From contig CAZCUX010000021.1 in NCBI GenBank assembly GCA_964502005.1, positions 1 through 64,000 on the forward strand: a stretch of 64,000 bases of DNA, read 5' to 3'. Shown here in pieces: positions 18,490 to 27,532 of this stretch. The stretch is from CAJWOS01 sp964502005 (lineage in GTDB: Bacteria; Myxococcota_A; UBA796; UBA2385). Under the pieces are notes generated by a model. That model did no database searches. It worked only from the letters and a program-made list of their open reading frames with translations, and was not told the DNA's origin. The position numbers were made by a program, and so were the translations under genes. Every line of letters begins with the position of its first letter. Within the stretch, counting starts at the first letter, position 1.

Positions 18490-19422
18490 ATGGTCGGTCG
18501 TTTCCCGTGGGTGTGGCTCGCTTTGGGCATTGCGTGCAGTCCTCCTACCAAAGACTCGGCCAGCCCTGGAACTTCAAGTGGCGGCGACGACGCCGGCGCT
18601 ACCGACGTACAGGACCGCCTGCGGCTCGGCACCTTCAACATCGAGTGGCTCACTGCGGACCCCCTCGATGGGGACATGCGCCGCAACGATGTCGACCACC
18701 AGATGATTGTCAGTCTCATCGATGAAATGGACGTTGACATAATGGTCCTCGAAGAAATTGAAGGGGAGGCTGCGCTGGCGCACCTGCCATTCGCGTCGAG
18801 GTGGTCGATGGCGGTGGGGGAGACGGGGTGGAGCCAAAACATTGCGATGGTGTGGCGAAACGATCGGGTCTCGGTGTCCAACATCCGGGAGCTCAACCTC
18901 CCCAGCACCTCGGGTGCGAGCAAAGAGCCGTTTGCCGCGCGTGTGTCGATGGGCGACCTCTCGTTTACACTGCTCGGGATTCACCATGCTGCGTTTACAG
19001 ATGCGGAGAGCTCCCAGGAGCGAAACCTACAGGCAATCGAGCTGGTCGATTGGGTGACCGCGCGGTTGCCGGATGAAGAGTCTGGTGACTTTGGTGACAA
19101 TGTAGTTGTAGCGGGAGATTTCAACGATACATTTGATGGCCTCAATTCAACGTGGCGCTCTTTGGATGTGTTTTTGGACGGCGGTTTTACGTTTGTTTCG
19201 ACTGCGACAGACGGCTACACGAACATTGACTTTCAGTCGTTGATTGACCATGTTGCACTTCGCGGGCCGATTGCGGAACGTTGGTCTCCATCCGAACAAG
19301 GGTGCACCATCATGGCCCACGATGAAATATCCCCGTGGTCAGACTATACAGGTGGATATCGGGATACGCAAAACATTAGCGACCATCGTCCTTTGTGGAC
19401 GGACATTCCGGTGGTTCGGTAA
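18490..19422 (+). CDS. lipoprotein of the endonuclease/exonuclease/phosphatase (EEP) superfamily
   Basis: A 310-aa predicted lipoprotein (MVGRFPWVWLALGIAC) with an EEP fold. The ordered motifs are FNIEWL (about 51-56), LEEIEG (metal-binding Glu), GIHHA, VVAGDFND and SDHRPLW at the C-terminus. These residues match the Mg-dependent DNase-I-like active site, so hydrolysis of a phosphodiester or phosphomonoester is likely. The outer-membrane or periplasmic location suggests an extracellular nuclease or a phospholipase-type enzyme. The ATG at 18490 has GGAG seven bases upstream; a TTG 12 bases earlier is less likely. It is divergent from the repeat-protein gene and 26 bases ahead of the next gene. 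Confidence 0.9.
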   Translation: MVGRFPWVWLALGIACSPPTKDSASPGTSSGGDDAGATDVQDRLRLGTFNIEWLTADPLDGDMRRNDVDHQMIVSLIDEMDVDIMVLEEIEGEAALAHLPFASRWSMAVGETGWSQNIAMVWRNDRVSVSNIRELNLPSTSGASKEPFAARVSMGDLSFTLLGIHHAAFTDAESSQERNLQAIELVDWVTARLPDEESGDFGDNVVVAGDFNDTFDGLNSTWRSLDVFLDGGFTFVSTATDGYTNIDFQSLIDHVALRGPIAERWSPSEQGCTIMAHDEISPWSDYTGGYRDTQNISDHRPLWTDIPVVR

Positions 19423-19448
19423 TGACGCAATCCGTTGGAGGACCGCCT

Positions 19449-20111
19449 ATGTCAAATGATAAATGGAGTAGCCGGCTGGGCTTGTTGATGGGTATAGCTG
19501 TGTTGGGTGCTGCGACTCCTGCTTTGGGCGGTGAGGCTGATTTGCCTGACGATGTCGCTCTTCAGGTGCGGCGGGGTTGGGCCGGCGTTGGCTTGTCTGC
19601 GGCGGGCAGCACGCTGTATACGGTCGGCGCATTCGCCTTGTATGATGGTCCTGTCGATGCGCTCAATCGCCATACACTCGGCGGCCGAGACGTGCATTAC
19701 CGTGAGCCCCAGAGCGCAATCCTTTCGGGCGTCGTGTTGAACGGAGGTCTGGGCCTTTCGAGCGTTGGGCGTCCGCTTGCAAGTATTGGTTCGCTTGCCG
19801 CTGCACGGAAGATGGGGGCAGCAGGAGGCTCGGTCTCCCCTGCGTTGGGCTGGCTTTCGGTAGGCGCCTGGGGGGCAGGCGTAGGCACTTATGTTGGATG
19901 GGCCGCCCAAGGGAGCACCGCTGGCCAATGGACATGGATTGGCTTGCGGGGCGTTTCGTTTGGGGCTGCGATTGGACAGCTCGTCTTGGTACAAAACGCA
20001 GCAACGGCGGTGGCGGGGCGGCAGCCCGTCGGTTCGGAGGGAGCCCGTCCCAAAGTAGAGATAGGATGGTCCCTTTCACCGACAGGCATTGGCGCTGCAG
20101 GCCACTTTTGA
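19449..20111 (+). CDS. exported Gly/Ala-rich hydrophobic protein, unknown
   Basis: A 220-aa protein with a signal peptide (LGLLMGIAVLGAATPALGG). Three or four Gly/Ala-rich hydrophobic stretches follow (around AGVGLSAAGSTLYTVG, VVLNGGLGLSSVG, LGWLSVGAWGAGVG and IGLRGVSFGAAIGQ). It may be an integral membrane protein or a small outer-membrane protein. I do not recognise it. The ATG at 19449 is preceded by GGAGG eight bases away. An in-frame ATG at 19422 abuts the EEP stop but would lengthen the signal oddly. The 26-base gap to the EEP gene suggests one transcript. Confidence 0.65.
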   Translation: MSNDKWSSRLGLLMGIAVLGAATPALGGEADLPDDVALQVRRGWAGVGLSAAGSTLYTVGAFALYDGPVDALNRHTLGGRDVHYREPQSAILSGVVLNGGLGLSSVGRPLASIGSLAAARKMGAAGGSVSPALGWLSVGAWGAGVGTYVGWAAQGSTAGQWTWIGLRGVSFGAAIGQLVLVQNAATAVAGRQPVGSEGARPKVEIGWSLSPTGIGAAGHF

Positions 20112-20177
20112 GCCTAAACTTCTGGCCGCAAACGATGCGGCGAAGCGGCACAGGGCGCCCGGGGCGATAGAGACGCG

Positions 20178-20240
20178 CCACTGACTGACAGTCAGTCAGT
20201 GGTTCGCGCCGACGAAGGCCCCCCTTGGGGGCGGGGCCTT
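20178..20240. terminator. two hairpins between convergent genes
   Basis: A perfect 12-bp inverted repeat (CCACTGACTGAC at 20178-20189, one-base centre, GTCAGTCAGTGG at 20191-20202) is followed by a second stem, AAGGCCCC (20215-20222) with GGGGCCTT (20233-20240). Both lie between the stops of convergent genes (20111 and 20252). Neither has a strong T-run, so termination is inferred from position. The first palindrome could equally be a protein-binding site. Confidence 0.5.
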
Positions 20241-20251
20241 GGGTTGGCACG

Positions 20252-22300
20252 CTATTCGGTGAGGTCTGCTTGGACTTCGAGCCAAGTTTGGGTATCGCCA
20301 GCAGTAGCGGCGCCGGTGGCTTCAATCGTCATCCCCTGGACCTCCGGAATCGCGAACACAATGGAAGGGAACAGCTCGCCAATCACACTTACCGAGATGC
20401 TCGCGAGCGCTTCTTCGAGCTGCTCTTTGGCGGCCACTTGGTCGGCGGGGGGAGGCAGAATGTCGACCACAGGTGTGATTTCGGTGACCTCAAGAGCTAC
20501 GTTGCCGTCTGCATTGATGGTGGTTTGCACGGTTCCAAGGACGTGTACCCATGCGTGAACCAGCTCGGTGTCTACCCCGTCGACGTCTCCGTTGCCTACA
20601 AGCTCAAGAGCCAGCATACGAAGCGCAAGGTCCGGCGTACCTTCTTTGGGAAGCAAAACGGGCGGAATGGTGGGCGAAAAGCGGAGGTTGAGGGTGCTTG
20701 CGCCAGGGAACACGAAGTCGATGAGGGTGGGGTCGAGGCCGAGTTCTCGGTCGGAAATGTTGATGAGGAATGCGCCCGACGTGTGCGCAAGGTGCAGCAC
20801 GCGGTTCAGCTCATCTATTTGAAGGGACAGCGACACATCGGCTGCGGGATTGACCGTAGGAGGGTCACCTCCGAGCGATAGCGCACCGGGGAGGGGCGGC
20901 AGTTCGGGATTTGCGGCGGGTCCGGTGGACTGTGTATACATCTGCACAGCCAAGCCGTCTTCGGTAATCGTGACCTTGTGGGTTTCCGTGGCGAGCGTGA
21001 CCGGAACGCCGAGAATGTCTAGTGTTTCTTCGATGTCCAGGCCGTTCAAGGCGTCGGCAATCGGGGGGGGCACTTCTTCTTCGACAGCGGCGATAATGAC
21101 TTCGGAAATGATGGCTTCTGCGTCAAAGCCGAGGTCGGCTGGATTGAGGCCCAAAGAGTCGAGCACGGTTTGTAGCGAGCCATAGTCGATGTCGAAGTTT
21201 GCATACGAAACGGCCGTATCCGAAATGCCCGTGGTGACTCCGCCAAACAACACCAAATAGATGGCTTCGATGTCGCCGGTGATGGTGGTCAAGGTGTCCG
21301 TAATGGTGATGCGCTCAGTGGTGGTGTAGAGACCACATGCGTTTACCGTGACGTTTGCTTTGAGCTCAAGGTCGGTGAGTTGGACCTCCATATGGATAGA
21401 ACCGTCTTGGGGCGTGAGCTGCAAAGCGGGAGTGCCATAGTCGAGGGACACAACATTGATGGAGTAGGTCGCGCACGACACACTCCCGCGGTCGACCGGA
21501 TTGGATGCCTTGAGGACCGCCTCCACAGCGCTTGCTTCAAGCTGTCCCATCAATGGTGCGGCAACCGCGAAGATGCCATCGGCGCTCAGGCCGACTTGCA
21601 TTCCGTTCAGCTTTGCGGTGGGGTCGGCATATGCGCCCGACATCACGCCGAGCCAGGCATCGGAAACGTTGCTGTCATTGTCGGTGGCGACGACTTCGAT
21701 GGCCGATGCGCCGGGAAGCAGTACGACGGAGTGCGAGAAGCTCCCGTCTGCGTTGACCGTGGCCTCTTCGCCGTTTACGCGGACGCTTTGAACGCCCGCC
21801 CATTGGTCTGTGACCATGCCCTCAACCGTGGCGGTGTCGCCGTCGAGCCAAGCGCCATTGGCGGGGCTGGTGAGGGTGAGCACCGGGCCGTTGTCGTCGA
21901 TTCGAATCGGTGCGGCGTTGGTGGCGAGTGTGCCGTCGGCGAGAGTCGCGGTCACGACGAAAATGCCTTCGGCGTGGAGGGTGACCTCGTTGCCGCGAAT
22001 CTCCCCACTGTCGGGGATGTCGACCACCAAGTCGGTGTCGGCATCGGGGATTTCGTTGCCTTCAGCGTCGCGCACGACAATCGTTGCAATGAAGGTCTGG
22101 TCGACATCGCCCACGTAGGTGTCGAAGGAAATCTCGATGCTGGCAGGGACGGGGTCTTCGTCCGGTGGTTCGTTGGTGTCGGTGGTGCCGTTGGTGTCGG
22201 TGGTTTCTTCGACCGTATTGTCGACCTTTGCGGGGTCTTCGCCCTTACAAGCGGCGAGAAGCAACACAGACGACAATACAGGAACAATGCGGCAACTCAT
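20252..22300 (-). CDS. large lipoprotein with Ig-like N-terminal domains, unknown
   Basis: A 682-aa predicted lipoprotein (MSCRIVPVLSSVLLLAAC) with a Thr/Asp/Glu linker. Two beta-sandwich-like domains follow (about 50-130 and 135-220; the second contains SPANGAWLDGDTATVEG, typical of bacterial Ig-like folds). The remaining 460 residues are a mixed alpha/beta region with long amphipathic strands and few charged residues, including a Pro-rich turn (PELPPLPGALSLGG). This might be a lipid-binding fold, but that is speculation. A GGAGGA lies just before the ATG. It follows the desaturase gene on the same strand, separated by about 150 bases. No catalytic motif is visible. Confidence 0.75.
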   Translation of the reverse strand: MSCRIVPVLSSVLLLAACKGEDPAKVDNTVEETTDTNGTTDTNEPPDEDPVPASIEISFDTYVGDVDQTFIATIVVRDAEGNEIPDADTDLVVDIPDSGEIRGNEVTLHAEGIFVVTATLADGTLATNAAPIRIDDNGPVLTLTSPANGAWLDGDTATVEGMVTDQWAGVQSVRVNGEEATVNADGSFSHSVVLLPGASAIEVVATDNDSNVSDAWLGVMSGAYADPTAKLNGMQVGLSADGIFAVAAPLMGQLEASAVEAVLKASNPVDRGSVSCATYSINVVSLDYGTPALQLTPQDGSIHMEVQLTDLELKANVTVNACGLYTTTERITITDTLTTITGDIEAIYLVLFGGVTTGISDTAVSYANFDIDYGSLQTVLDSLGLNPADLGFDAEAIISEVIIAAVEEEVPPPIADALNGLDIEETLDILGVPVTLATETHKVTITEDGLAVQMYTQSTGPAANPELPPLPGALSLGGDPPTVNPAADVSLSLQIDELNRVLHLAHTSGAFLINISDRELGLDPTLIDFVFPGASTLNLRFSPTIPPVLLPKEGTPDLALRMLALELVGNGDVDGVDTELVHAWVHVLGTVQTTINADGNVALEVTEITPVVDILPPPADQVAAKEQLEEALASISVSVIGELFPSIVFAIPEVQGMTIEATGAATAGDTQTWLEVQADLTE

Positions 22301-22451
22301 GGGTCTCCTCCGAACACACCGGCCGGGTGGGCCTTCGTGCCTTAGGGTGCGCGACAGGGGGTCAAATCGAACCGCGAGGCGCGTGGAGTGTACCCGGTAT
22401 TGCCTACCGTTGGTGGGGGGAAATGGTGACGGTCACAAAAAGGCACAAGGC

Positions 22452-23441
22452 TCAAGGGGACGATGTGCCCAACCAGCGATTCGCGCGTCGGAAGGTCTGC
22501 AAGTCGTTGAACGGGACGCCATTTTCGCGTAGCACGGATACTACGTCCTTCCATATCGCCTGCCGAATGTAAAATGGCTGCTTGACGACATAATGGTGCA
22601 GTATGTGGGTGCTTCCGAAGTTGAAGCAGAACAACTGGAGCGGCCATGTGCTCCAGTGATTCAGGACTTGGTTCTGCGGAAATAGCTCACCCGGGGGAAT
22701 CTGCGTGTAGTGGCTATTGGAGCTGATCACCACGATAGAGAAGTGGCGAATTGTGTTTGGTAGCACCCATAGCACAGAAATCCAAGTGGCAATATCGGAC
22801 CCGAGGACGGCCATGGGTAGTGCAACAAATGGCATGACCACAAAAATACCGTCCACGATTCTTGCGGGAATCTGCGAAATCCGATGGTCAAGCTCGGGTC
22901 GCGGTGCGCCTTCGGCGATGGCGGTGCGGACTGCATGGGCAATCGAGGGCGCCTGAAGGACGCTGCCGGCGGGAAACAGGCTGAGGAACAGCCGCTTTGG
23001 TCCCCATGCTAGGCCGAGTCCAATCAGTCGTTCTTCGATGTCGTGGGGCTGTCCCGACACTCGATGGTGGTAGCGGTGGATTCTGCCGCGCGACCAAGGA
23101 TTGAGGCTCATTTTTGCCCACCAGATGCCGGCGAACATGAGGTGCTGTATGACGGGTCGCGATGGATAGTAGAGGTCGTGAATGAGGTCGTGTTCGAGCT
23201 CATGAAGGATGGACAGGCCCATCGCAAGAAGCACGATGGTCAAGAGTGTGGGCAGCACGCCGGCTGCCCAGCCCCATGCCACGAGGGCCAGGAAGCAAAA
23301 CGCGCCGAAGAAGATCGCGAGTCCCACACTGTCTTGGCTTTCTCGTGACATCCAGGAGTGACGCGCGCGCGCGCGTTCGTCGGCTGTGCGAATCGCACGA
23401 ATGATAGTGCGGGTGGCCTCTTTGCGGTCCCGGGCGTCCAT
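22452..23441 (-). CDS. membrane fatty acid desaturase family protein
   Basis: A 329-aa integral membrane protein with the three histidine boxes of di-iron desaturases/hydroxylases: HELEHD (about 88), HRYHH (about 126) and HILHH (about 287). Hydrophobic helices lie at about 40-80 and 180-225. It probably introduces a double bond or hydroxyl into an acyl chain, or modifies a related lipid. The ATG at 23441 has GGAGGA seven bases upstream. The reading frame continues far upstream through a Gly/Pro-rich stretch that is the shadow of the divergent lipoprotein gene. The exact substrate cannot be read from sequence. Confidence 0.9.
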   Translation of the reverse strand: MDARDRKEATRTIIRAIRTADERARARHSWMSRESQDSVGLAIFFGAFCFLALVAWGWAAGVLPTLLTIVLLAMGLSILHELEHDLIHDLYYPSRPVIQHLMFAGIWWAKMSLNPWSRGRIHRYHHRVSGQPHDIEERLIGLGLAWGPKRLFLSLFPAGSVLQAPSIAHAVRTAIAEGAPRPELDHRISQIPARIVDGIFVVMPFVALPMAVLGSDIATWISVLWVLPNTIRHFSIVVISSNSHYTQIPPGELFPQNQVLNHWSTWPLQLFCFNFGSTHILHHYVVKQPFYIRQAIWKDVVSVLRENGVPFNDLQTFRRANRWLGTSSP

Positions 23442-23532
23442 CGCAGTCCTCCGACACACACGAAGGGTGTCCCCGTGGTTGCGTGTATGGTACGCCGAAG
23501 GTGGGCTTTTGTCGCCCGTAGAAAGTGGAGCG

Positions 23533-24738
23533 ATGGCGAACATGGTGTGCAATCCGCGTATGTACGGGCTGTTGTTCGGTGTGTTGCTGGGTGTTGCAGG
23601 TTGTCCGCCCAAGGCGCCGCCTGTAGGTGGGGACGGAGCGAGATCTCCGGGCAGTGTTGCAACGTCGGCCAATCCGGGAACCGCTGCGACACCGGTGGTT
23701 GTGGCGCCTCCACCACCACCTCCTCCTCCGCCCAAGGACCCCCTCTCCTTGGGTTGGTTGATGCCGGGGGCTGTCCCGTCGTTGCCACCGCTGAGTGGTG
23801 CGGTGATGGACATCAACTTGGTTACGCTGACGACGTCCATCATGAGTTATACGATTGAAGCCAATACATCGATGTTTTCCGTGACAGACGGGCGGGTTGT
23901 CGAGCGTTTGCGGGAGACCTTCGAGCAAGACCCAAGATGGCGGGTGGGACTTTGGGAGGGCCAAACCGTTGCGTGGCCGCGCCAAGGGGACCGCGAGCTT
24001 TGGACCAGCGCCTTTGGAGGATATCAATCCACGTTCGGAGCAACAGCTCGTGGGCTTTTTCGATTCCAGGAACGTCCGGCGGCACACCCTTGGCAAACCA
24101 GTGAGCTCGTGGCGAGAAACGCCGCGGGTACGCAGGCAATGAAGGTCAAGGGATGGAAGGTGAGCCAAGGGCCGTGGGAAGGACAAACGGCGGCGGCGTT
24201 TACGGTGGACGGCCCAGGCGTGTCCTTCGAGATGCACGAAATCGCGCCCCAGCTTGGCCTTCAGGCGACCCAGGCAGCGCTTCGAGACGTCACGCTCCGC
24301 GCGCAAATGGTGACCGACCAAGTGGCGCGGGGGGAGCTTCAGCGCAGCACCCTCGCGATGGTGCCGCGTGGTGAGCCGCGCATCGGCGACCCATACGCAT
24401 TCGTGACTGTCTCGGGAGATGCTGTGGAGGTTCGCGGGCGCGTCAATCCGGGCGAACCGGGATGGATTTGGGTTCGCTTGGTCGACCCGCGTGGCGAGCG
24501 ATGGCACGAGGAGGAGGTCGCGGTTTGGACCGCAGAACGCATTGGCTGGGATGCGCAGCCTACCGTTGTTTCCTACTTCCAAAGCACGGTTCCCCAAGCG
24601 ATGGGGCTATTTCCCGAAGGAACGGTCGAAGTTTGGTTCCGCGCGGATAAGACCGCGGAAGTGCGCAAGGTCGCGCAGTTTCCTTATCGATTGCTCGCAC
24701 CGACCTCCGCATCCCCGCTCCAGGGAATAGAGCAATAA
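23533..24738 (+). CDS. lipoprotein with polyproline linker, unknown
   Basis: A 401-aa predicted lipoprotein (MYGLLFGVLLGVAGC inside the signal). A 70-residue Pro/Gly/Ala linker containing a run of nine prolines follows the lipobox. A folded region of about 300 residues begins near PLSLGWLMPG. The second half contains a beta-strand-rich segment (AVEVRGRVNPGEPGWIWVRL) resembling a C2- or Ig-like domain. The ATG at 23533 has GGAG directly upstream; a later ATG at 23542 is possible. It is divergent from the desaturase gene. About 80 bases separate it from the NfeD-type protease. Function unknown. Confidence 0.72.
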   Translation: MANMVCNPRMYGLLFGVLLGVAGCPPKAPPVGGDGARSPGSVATSANPGTAATPVVVAPPPPPPPPPKDPLSLGWLMPGAVPSLPPLSGAVMDINLVTLTTSIMSYTIEANTSMFSVTDGRVVERLRETFEQDPRWRVGLWEGQTVAWPRQGDRELWTSAFGGYQSTFGATARGLFRFQERPAAHPWQTSELVARNAAGTQAMKVKGWKVSQGPWEGQTAAAFTVDGPGVSFEMHEIAPQLGLQATQAALRDVTLRAQMVTDQVARGELQRSTLAMVPRGEPRIGDPYAFVTVSGDAVEVRGRVNPGEPGWIWVRLVDPRGERWHEEEVAVWTAERIGWDAQPTVVSYFQSTVPQAMGLFPEGTVEVWFRADKTAEVRKVAQFPYRLLAPTSASPLQGIEQ

Positions 24739-24818
24739 TGTTCCCTCTCCGGCCGAATACCCAGCGCGTCCTTGCACGGATGCGGATTTCGCGGTCGTTT
24801 GCGGACAAATAGGACACG

Positions 24819-26315
24819 ATGATGGAAACCCCAGTCGCCCCTTCGCTGATTCCCCCATCCCGTCGATGGATGCTGTGGGTTGCCGTATGGACAATCCTGT
24901 TGGGGGTTTTGGGGGGCGTGTGGGGCGGGCTCGATGCGCGTGCCCTTTCGCCACTCGCGGACGACGATGGACGTGGCGGTGAGGTCGTCGTGGTGCCCAT
25001 TGAAGGCACGATTGACCTCGGCCTCGTCCCCTTCGTGCAGCGTGCGATTGCGGAACATCCCGATGCGCGGGCGATTTTGCTCGACATTGATACCCACGGT
25101 GGACGGGTCGATGCGGCAGTCCAGATTCGGGATGTATTGCTCGAAACCGACGTACCTGTGGTTGCGTTCATCAATCGTCGCGCGATTTCAGCGGGTGCTC
25201 TCATTGGTTTGGCGGCGGACTCGATTGTGTTTGCGCCAGGCGCGACGATGGGAGCCGCAACGCCCGTCACCATTGAAGGTGGCGAGATGGAGCCCGTGGG
25301 CGAGAAAGTCGTCTCCTACATGCGGGCCGAGATGCGCGCGACAGCCGAGGCGACCGGACGCGACGGCCAGCTCGCAGAAGCGATGGTGGACGCCGATGTG
25401 GCCATCGAAGGAGTTGTCGAGGCGGGCAAGCTGCTCACGCTGACGACCGAGCAAGCGAGTGCCTTGGGGCTCGCCGCTGCGGTGGCGGAAGACCAAGACG
25501 AAGTGATGCAGGTCCTCGGTCTTTCGAAGGCTACGCCGCGTCGAATGGTCGAAAACTGGGCCGAGACGTTTGCGCGATTTGTGACTGACCCCACGGTTGC
25601 TGGCTTGCTGATGTCGTTGGGTGTGTTGGGAATAATGGTAGAGTTGTATTCTCCAGGTTTTGGAATTCCCGGCACCGTTGGTATCAGCGCGTTGGTGTTG
25701 TTTTTCTTTGGCCATGCAACGGTTGCGTTGGTGGGCTGGGAAGAAGTTATCTTGGTGGGCCTCGGTGGGATTGCGCTTTTGGTTGAAGTTCTCGTCATTC
25801 CGGGGTTTGGCGTGACCGGCGTGGTCGGTATCGTGCTCATCGTCGTGGGGCTTGCTCTTGCCCTTGTGGGTGCCCCTTTGGATGTTGCGTGGGACCTCGG
25901 CGATGGTCCCGGCGGGATTCTCCATGCGTTGTACCGCGTCGTGGTGGCACTGGCGGGGACTCTCCTTGCGATGGTTGCAGTGGTGGCGTTTGTGCCCCAG
26001 CGTGCGCTGCCTCGCTGGTTGGTTCTCCAAGCGAAGATTGGCGACCATGCGCCGGGTGCCGTGGCTCCTGAAGATGCGCGTACACGTCCTCATGGTGCTC
26101 GTGTCGAGTTGGTAGGGCAAGAGGGCGATGCTGCGACGGATCTCCGGCCAAGTGGGAAGGCTTCTATTGATGGCGAAATCGTCGATGTTGTAAGCCTTCA
26201 CGAGTACATTCGTGCCGGGGCCAGGATTGTTGTCATCGAAGTGGAGGGAATGCGTGTGGTGGTACAGCGCAAGCCCGACTCCAAGACCCCGGACACCGTC
26301 CGTGACGCTTCGTGA
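24819..26315 (+). CDS. NfeD-type membrane-bound ClpP-class serine protease
   Basis: A 498-aa NfeD1b-type protein, the usual partner of flotillins/stomatins. A signal/TM helix (about 17-37) leads to a ClpP-class protease domain (about 55-230). Its likely catalytic dyad is Ser124 (RRAISAGALIG) and Lys163 (GEKVVSYM), with spacing close to the known Ser-Lys pair of the archaeal homologue. Four to five hydrophobic helices (about 260-395) and a C-terminal OB-fold NfeD domain (about 430-490, GKASIDGEIVDVVS) follow. The start is the first of two consecutive ATGs. FloA lies 81 bases downstream, so this pair probably controls membrane-microdomain proteins. Confidence 0.93.
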   Translation: MMETPVAPSLIPPSRRWMLWVAVWTILLGVLGGVWGGLDARALSPLADDDGRGGEVVVVPIEGTIDLGLVPFVQRAIAEHPDARAILLDIDTHGGRVDAAVQIRDVLLETDVPVVAFINRRAISAGALIGLAADSIVFAPGATMGAATPVTIEGGEMEPVGEKVVSYMRAEMRATAEATGRDGQLAEAMVDADVAIEGVVEAGKLLTLTTEQASALGLAAAVAEDQDEVMQVLGLSKATPRRMVENWAETFARFVTDPTVAGLLMSLGVLGIMVELYSPGFGIPGTVGISALVLFFFGHATVALVGWEEVILVGLGGIALLVEVLVIPGFGVTGVVGIVLIVVGLALALVGAPLDVAWDLGDGPGGILHALYRVVVALAGTLLAMVAVVAFVPQRALPRWLVLQAKIGDHAPGAVAPEDARTRPHGARVELVGQEGDAATDLRPSGKASIDGEIVDVVSLHEYIRAGARIVVIEVEGMRVVVQRKPDSKTPDTVRDAS

Positions 26316-26396
26316 CATGTTTTTTTGTACAACTGAATGAAGATTCAGGTTACCGTCAATCGGTGAGCATGGAAACCAAGTCTTAAGGAGGCTTCT

Positions 26397-27371
26397 GTGG
26401 AGTTGATCATTCCTCTTGGCGCATTGGGCATTTTTATCGGCCTTTCGTTCTTGCTGTACTTTGTGCCAGTGGGATTGTGGATTGCCGCAGCAGCGTCCGG
26501 TGCCGGTGTCGGGATTTTCCAGTTGGTTGCGATGCGATTGCGTCGCGTTCCTCCCTCTGTCATTGTCAATGCGCGTATCAGCGCCATCAAGGCAAATGTC
26601 GACGCTCCGATTGACCTCTTGGAAGCGCACTTCCTCGCAGGGGGCAATGTGCTTCATGTGGTCAATGCGCTCATCAGTGCGGCCAAAGCGGGAATCGCCC
26701 TCAACTTCGACCGCGCAGCCGCAATCGACCTCGCGGGTCGTGATGTGCTCGAAGCCGTGAAGATGTCCGTCAATCCGAAGGTCATCCAAACGCCGAAAGT
26801 GGCAGCAATGGCGGGGGATGGCATTCAACTTGTGGCAATCAGTCGCATCACGCTGCGTGCGAACATCGACCGCCTCGTGGGCGGCGCAGGTGAAGAAACG
26901 ATTCTCGCGCGCGTAGGCGAGGGGATTGTTACCACCATTGGCTCTTCATCGAGCCACCGGATGGTGTTGGAAAACCCTGACCGCATTTCTCAGGTCGTGA
27001 TGTCGAAGGGCTTGGATGCTGGCACCGCCTTCGAAATCTTGTCGATTGACATTGCCGATGTCGACGTAGGTGCCAACATTGGCGCGAAGCTGCAAATGGA
27101 GCAGGCCGAGGCCGATAAGAACATTGCGCAGGCGCTCGCGGAAAGTCGTCGTGCAATGGCGGTTGCGTTGGAACAAGAAAACCGCGCAAAATACCAAGAG
27201 GCGTTGGCCAAGGTGCAGGAAGCCGAGGCGCAAGTGCCCCTCGCGATGGCGGAAGCCCTTCGGAATGGAAAAATTGGCGTGATGGACTATTACAATCTAA
27301 AGAACGTGGTCGCTGACACCGCCATGCGTTCTCGATTGGGAGAGATTGCGGGCGAAGGAAGCGGTTCCTAA
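26397..27371 (+). CDS. floA: flotillin-like protein FloA
   Basis: A 324-aa flotillin-like scaffold of the FloA/YqfA family. A hydrophobic N-terminal hairpin (about 3-45) inserts into the membrane. An SPFH/PHB-like domain follows, with family-typical VNARISAIKANV, FLAGGNVLHVVNALISA and RITLRANIDRLVGG. A coiled, Glu/Ala-rich segment (about 225-290) carries the EA-repeat-like region, and the end matches family usage (NGKIGVMDYYNLKN). The start is GTG at 26397 with a strong AAGGAGG five bases before. Full family length. It stands between the NfeD protease and a 52-aa ORF starting two bases after its stop. Confidence 0.96.
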   Translation: MELIIPLGALGIFIGLSFLLYFVPVGLWIAAAASGAGVGIFQLVAMRLRRVPPSVIVNARISAIKANVDAPIDLLEAHFLAGGNVLHVVNALISAAKAGIALNFDRAAAIDLAGRDVLEAVKMSVNPKVIQTPKVAAMAGDGIQLVAISRITLRANIDRLVGGAGEETILARVGEGIVTTIGSSSSHRMVLENPDRISQVVMSKGLDAGTAFEILSIDIADVDVGANIGAKLQMEQAEADKNIAQALAESRRAMAVALEQENRAKYQEALAKVQEAEAQVPLAMAEALRNGKIGVMDYYNLKNVVADTAMRSRLGEIAGEGSGS

Positions 27372-27373
27372 TC

Positions 27374-27532
27374 ATGGCCACCAACCGGCGATTGCTGCAG
27401 CAACTGCAAGGTCGCGCATTGTTGCGGCGTGTGTTGCTCAGTGAAGTGTTTGGTCCCCCGCGTGGGCGAGAACCACACCCGTTGGTCCGCAGGCCCCCGC
27501 CGTCCCCGCCGCCGGAGGAACCCCGTGAGTGA
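27374..27532 (+). CDS. 52-aa Arg/Pro-rich small ORF in the floA operon
   Basis: An ATG two bases after the floA stop opens 52 codons (MATNRRLLQQLQGRALLRRV at the start, a PPPSPPPEEP tail). It ends in an 8-base overlap with the next gene's GTG start. The position suggests translational coupling. A short amphipathic Arg/Leu helix followed by polyproline could be a peripheral membrane or adaptor peptide. No named family is recognised, and chance is not excluded because the region is short and GC rich. Confidence 0.4.
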   Translation: MATNRRLLQQLQGRALLRRVLLSEVFGPPRGREPHPLVRRPPPSPPPEEPRE

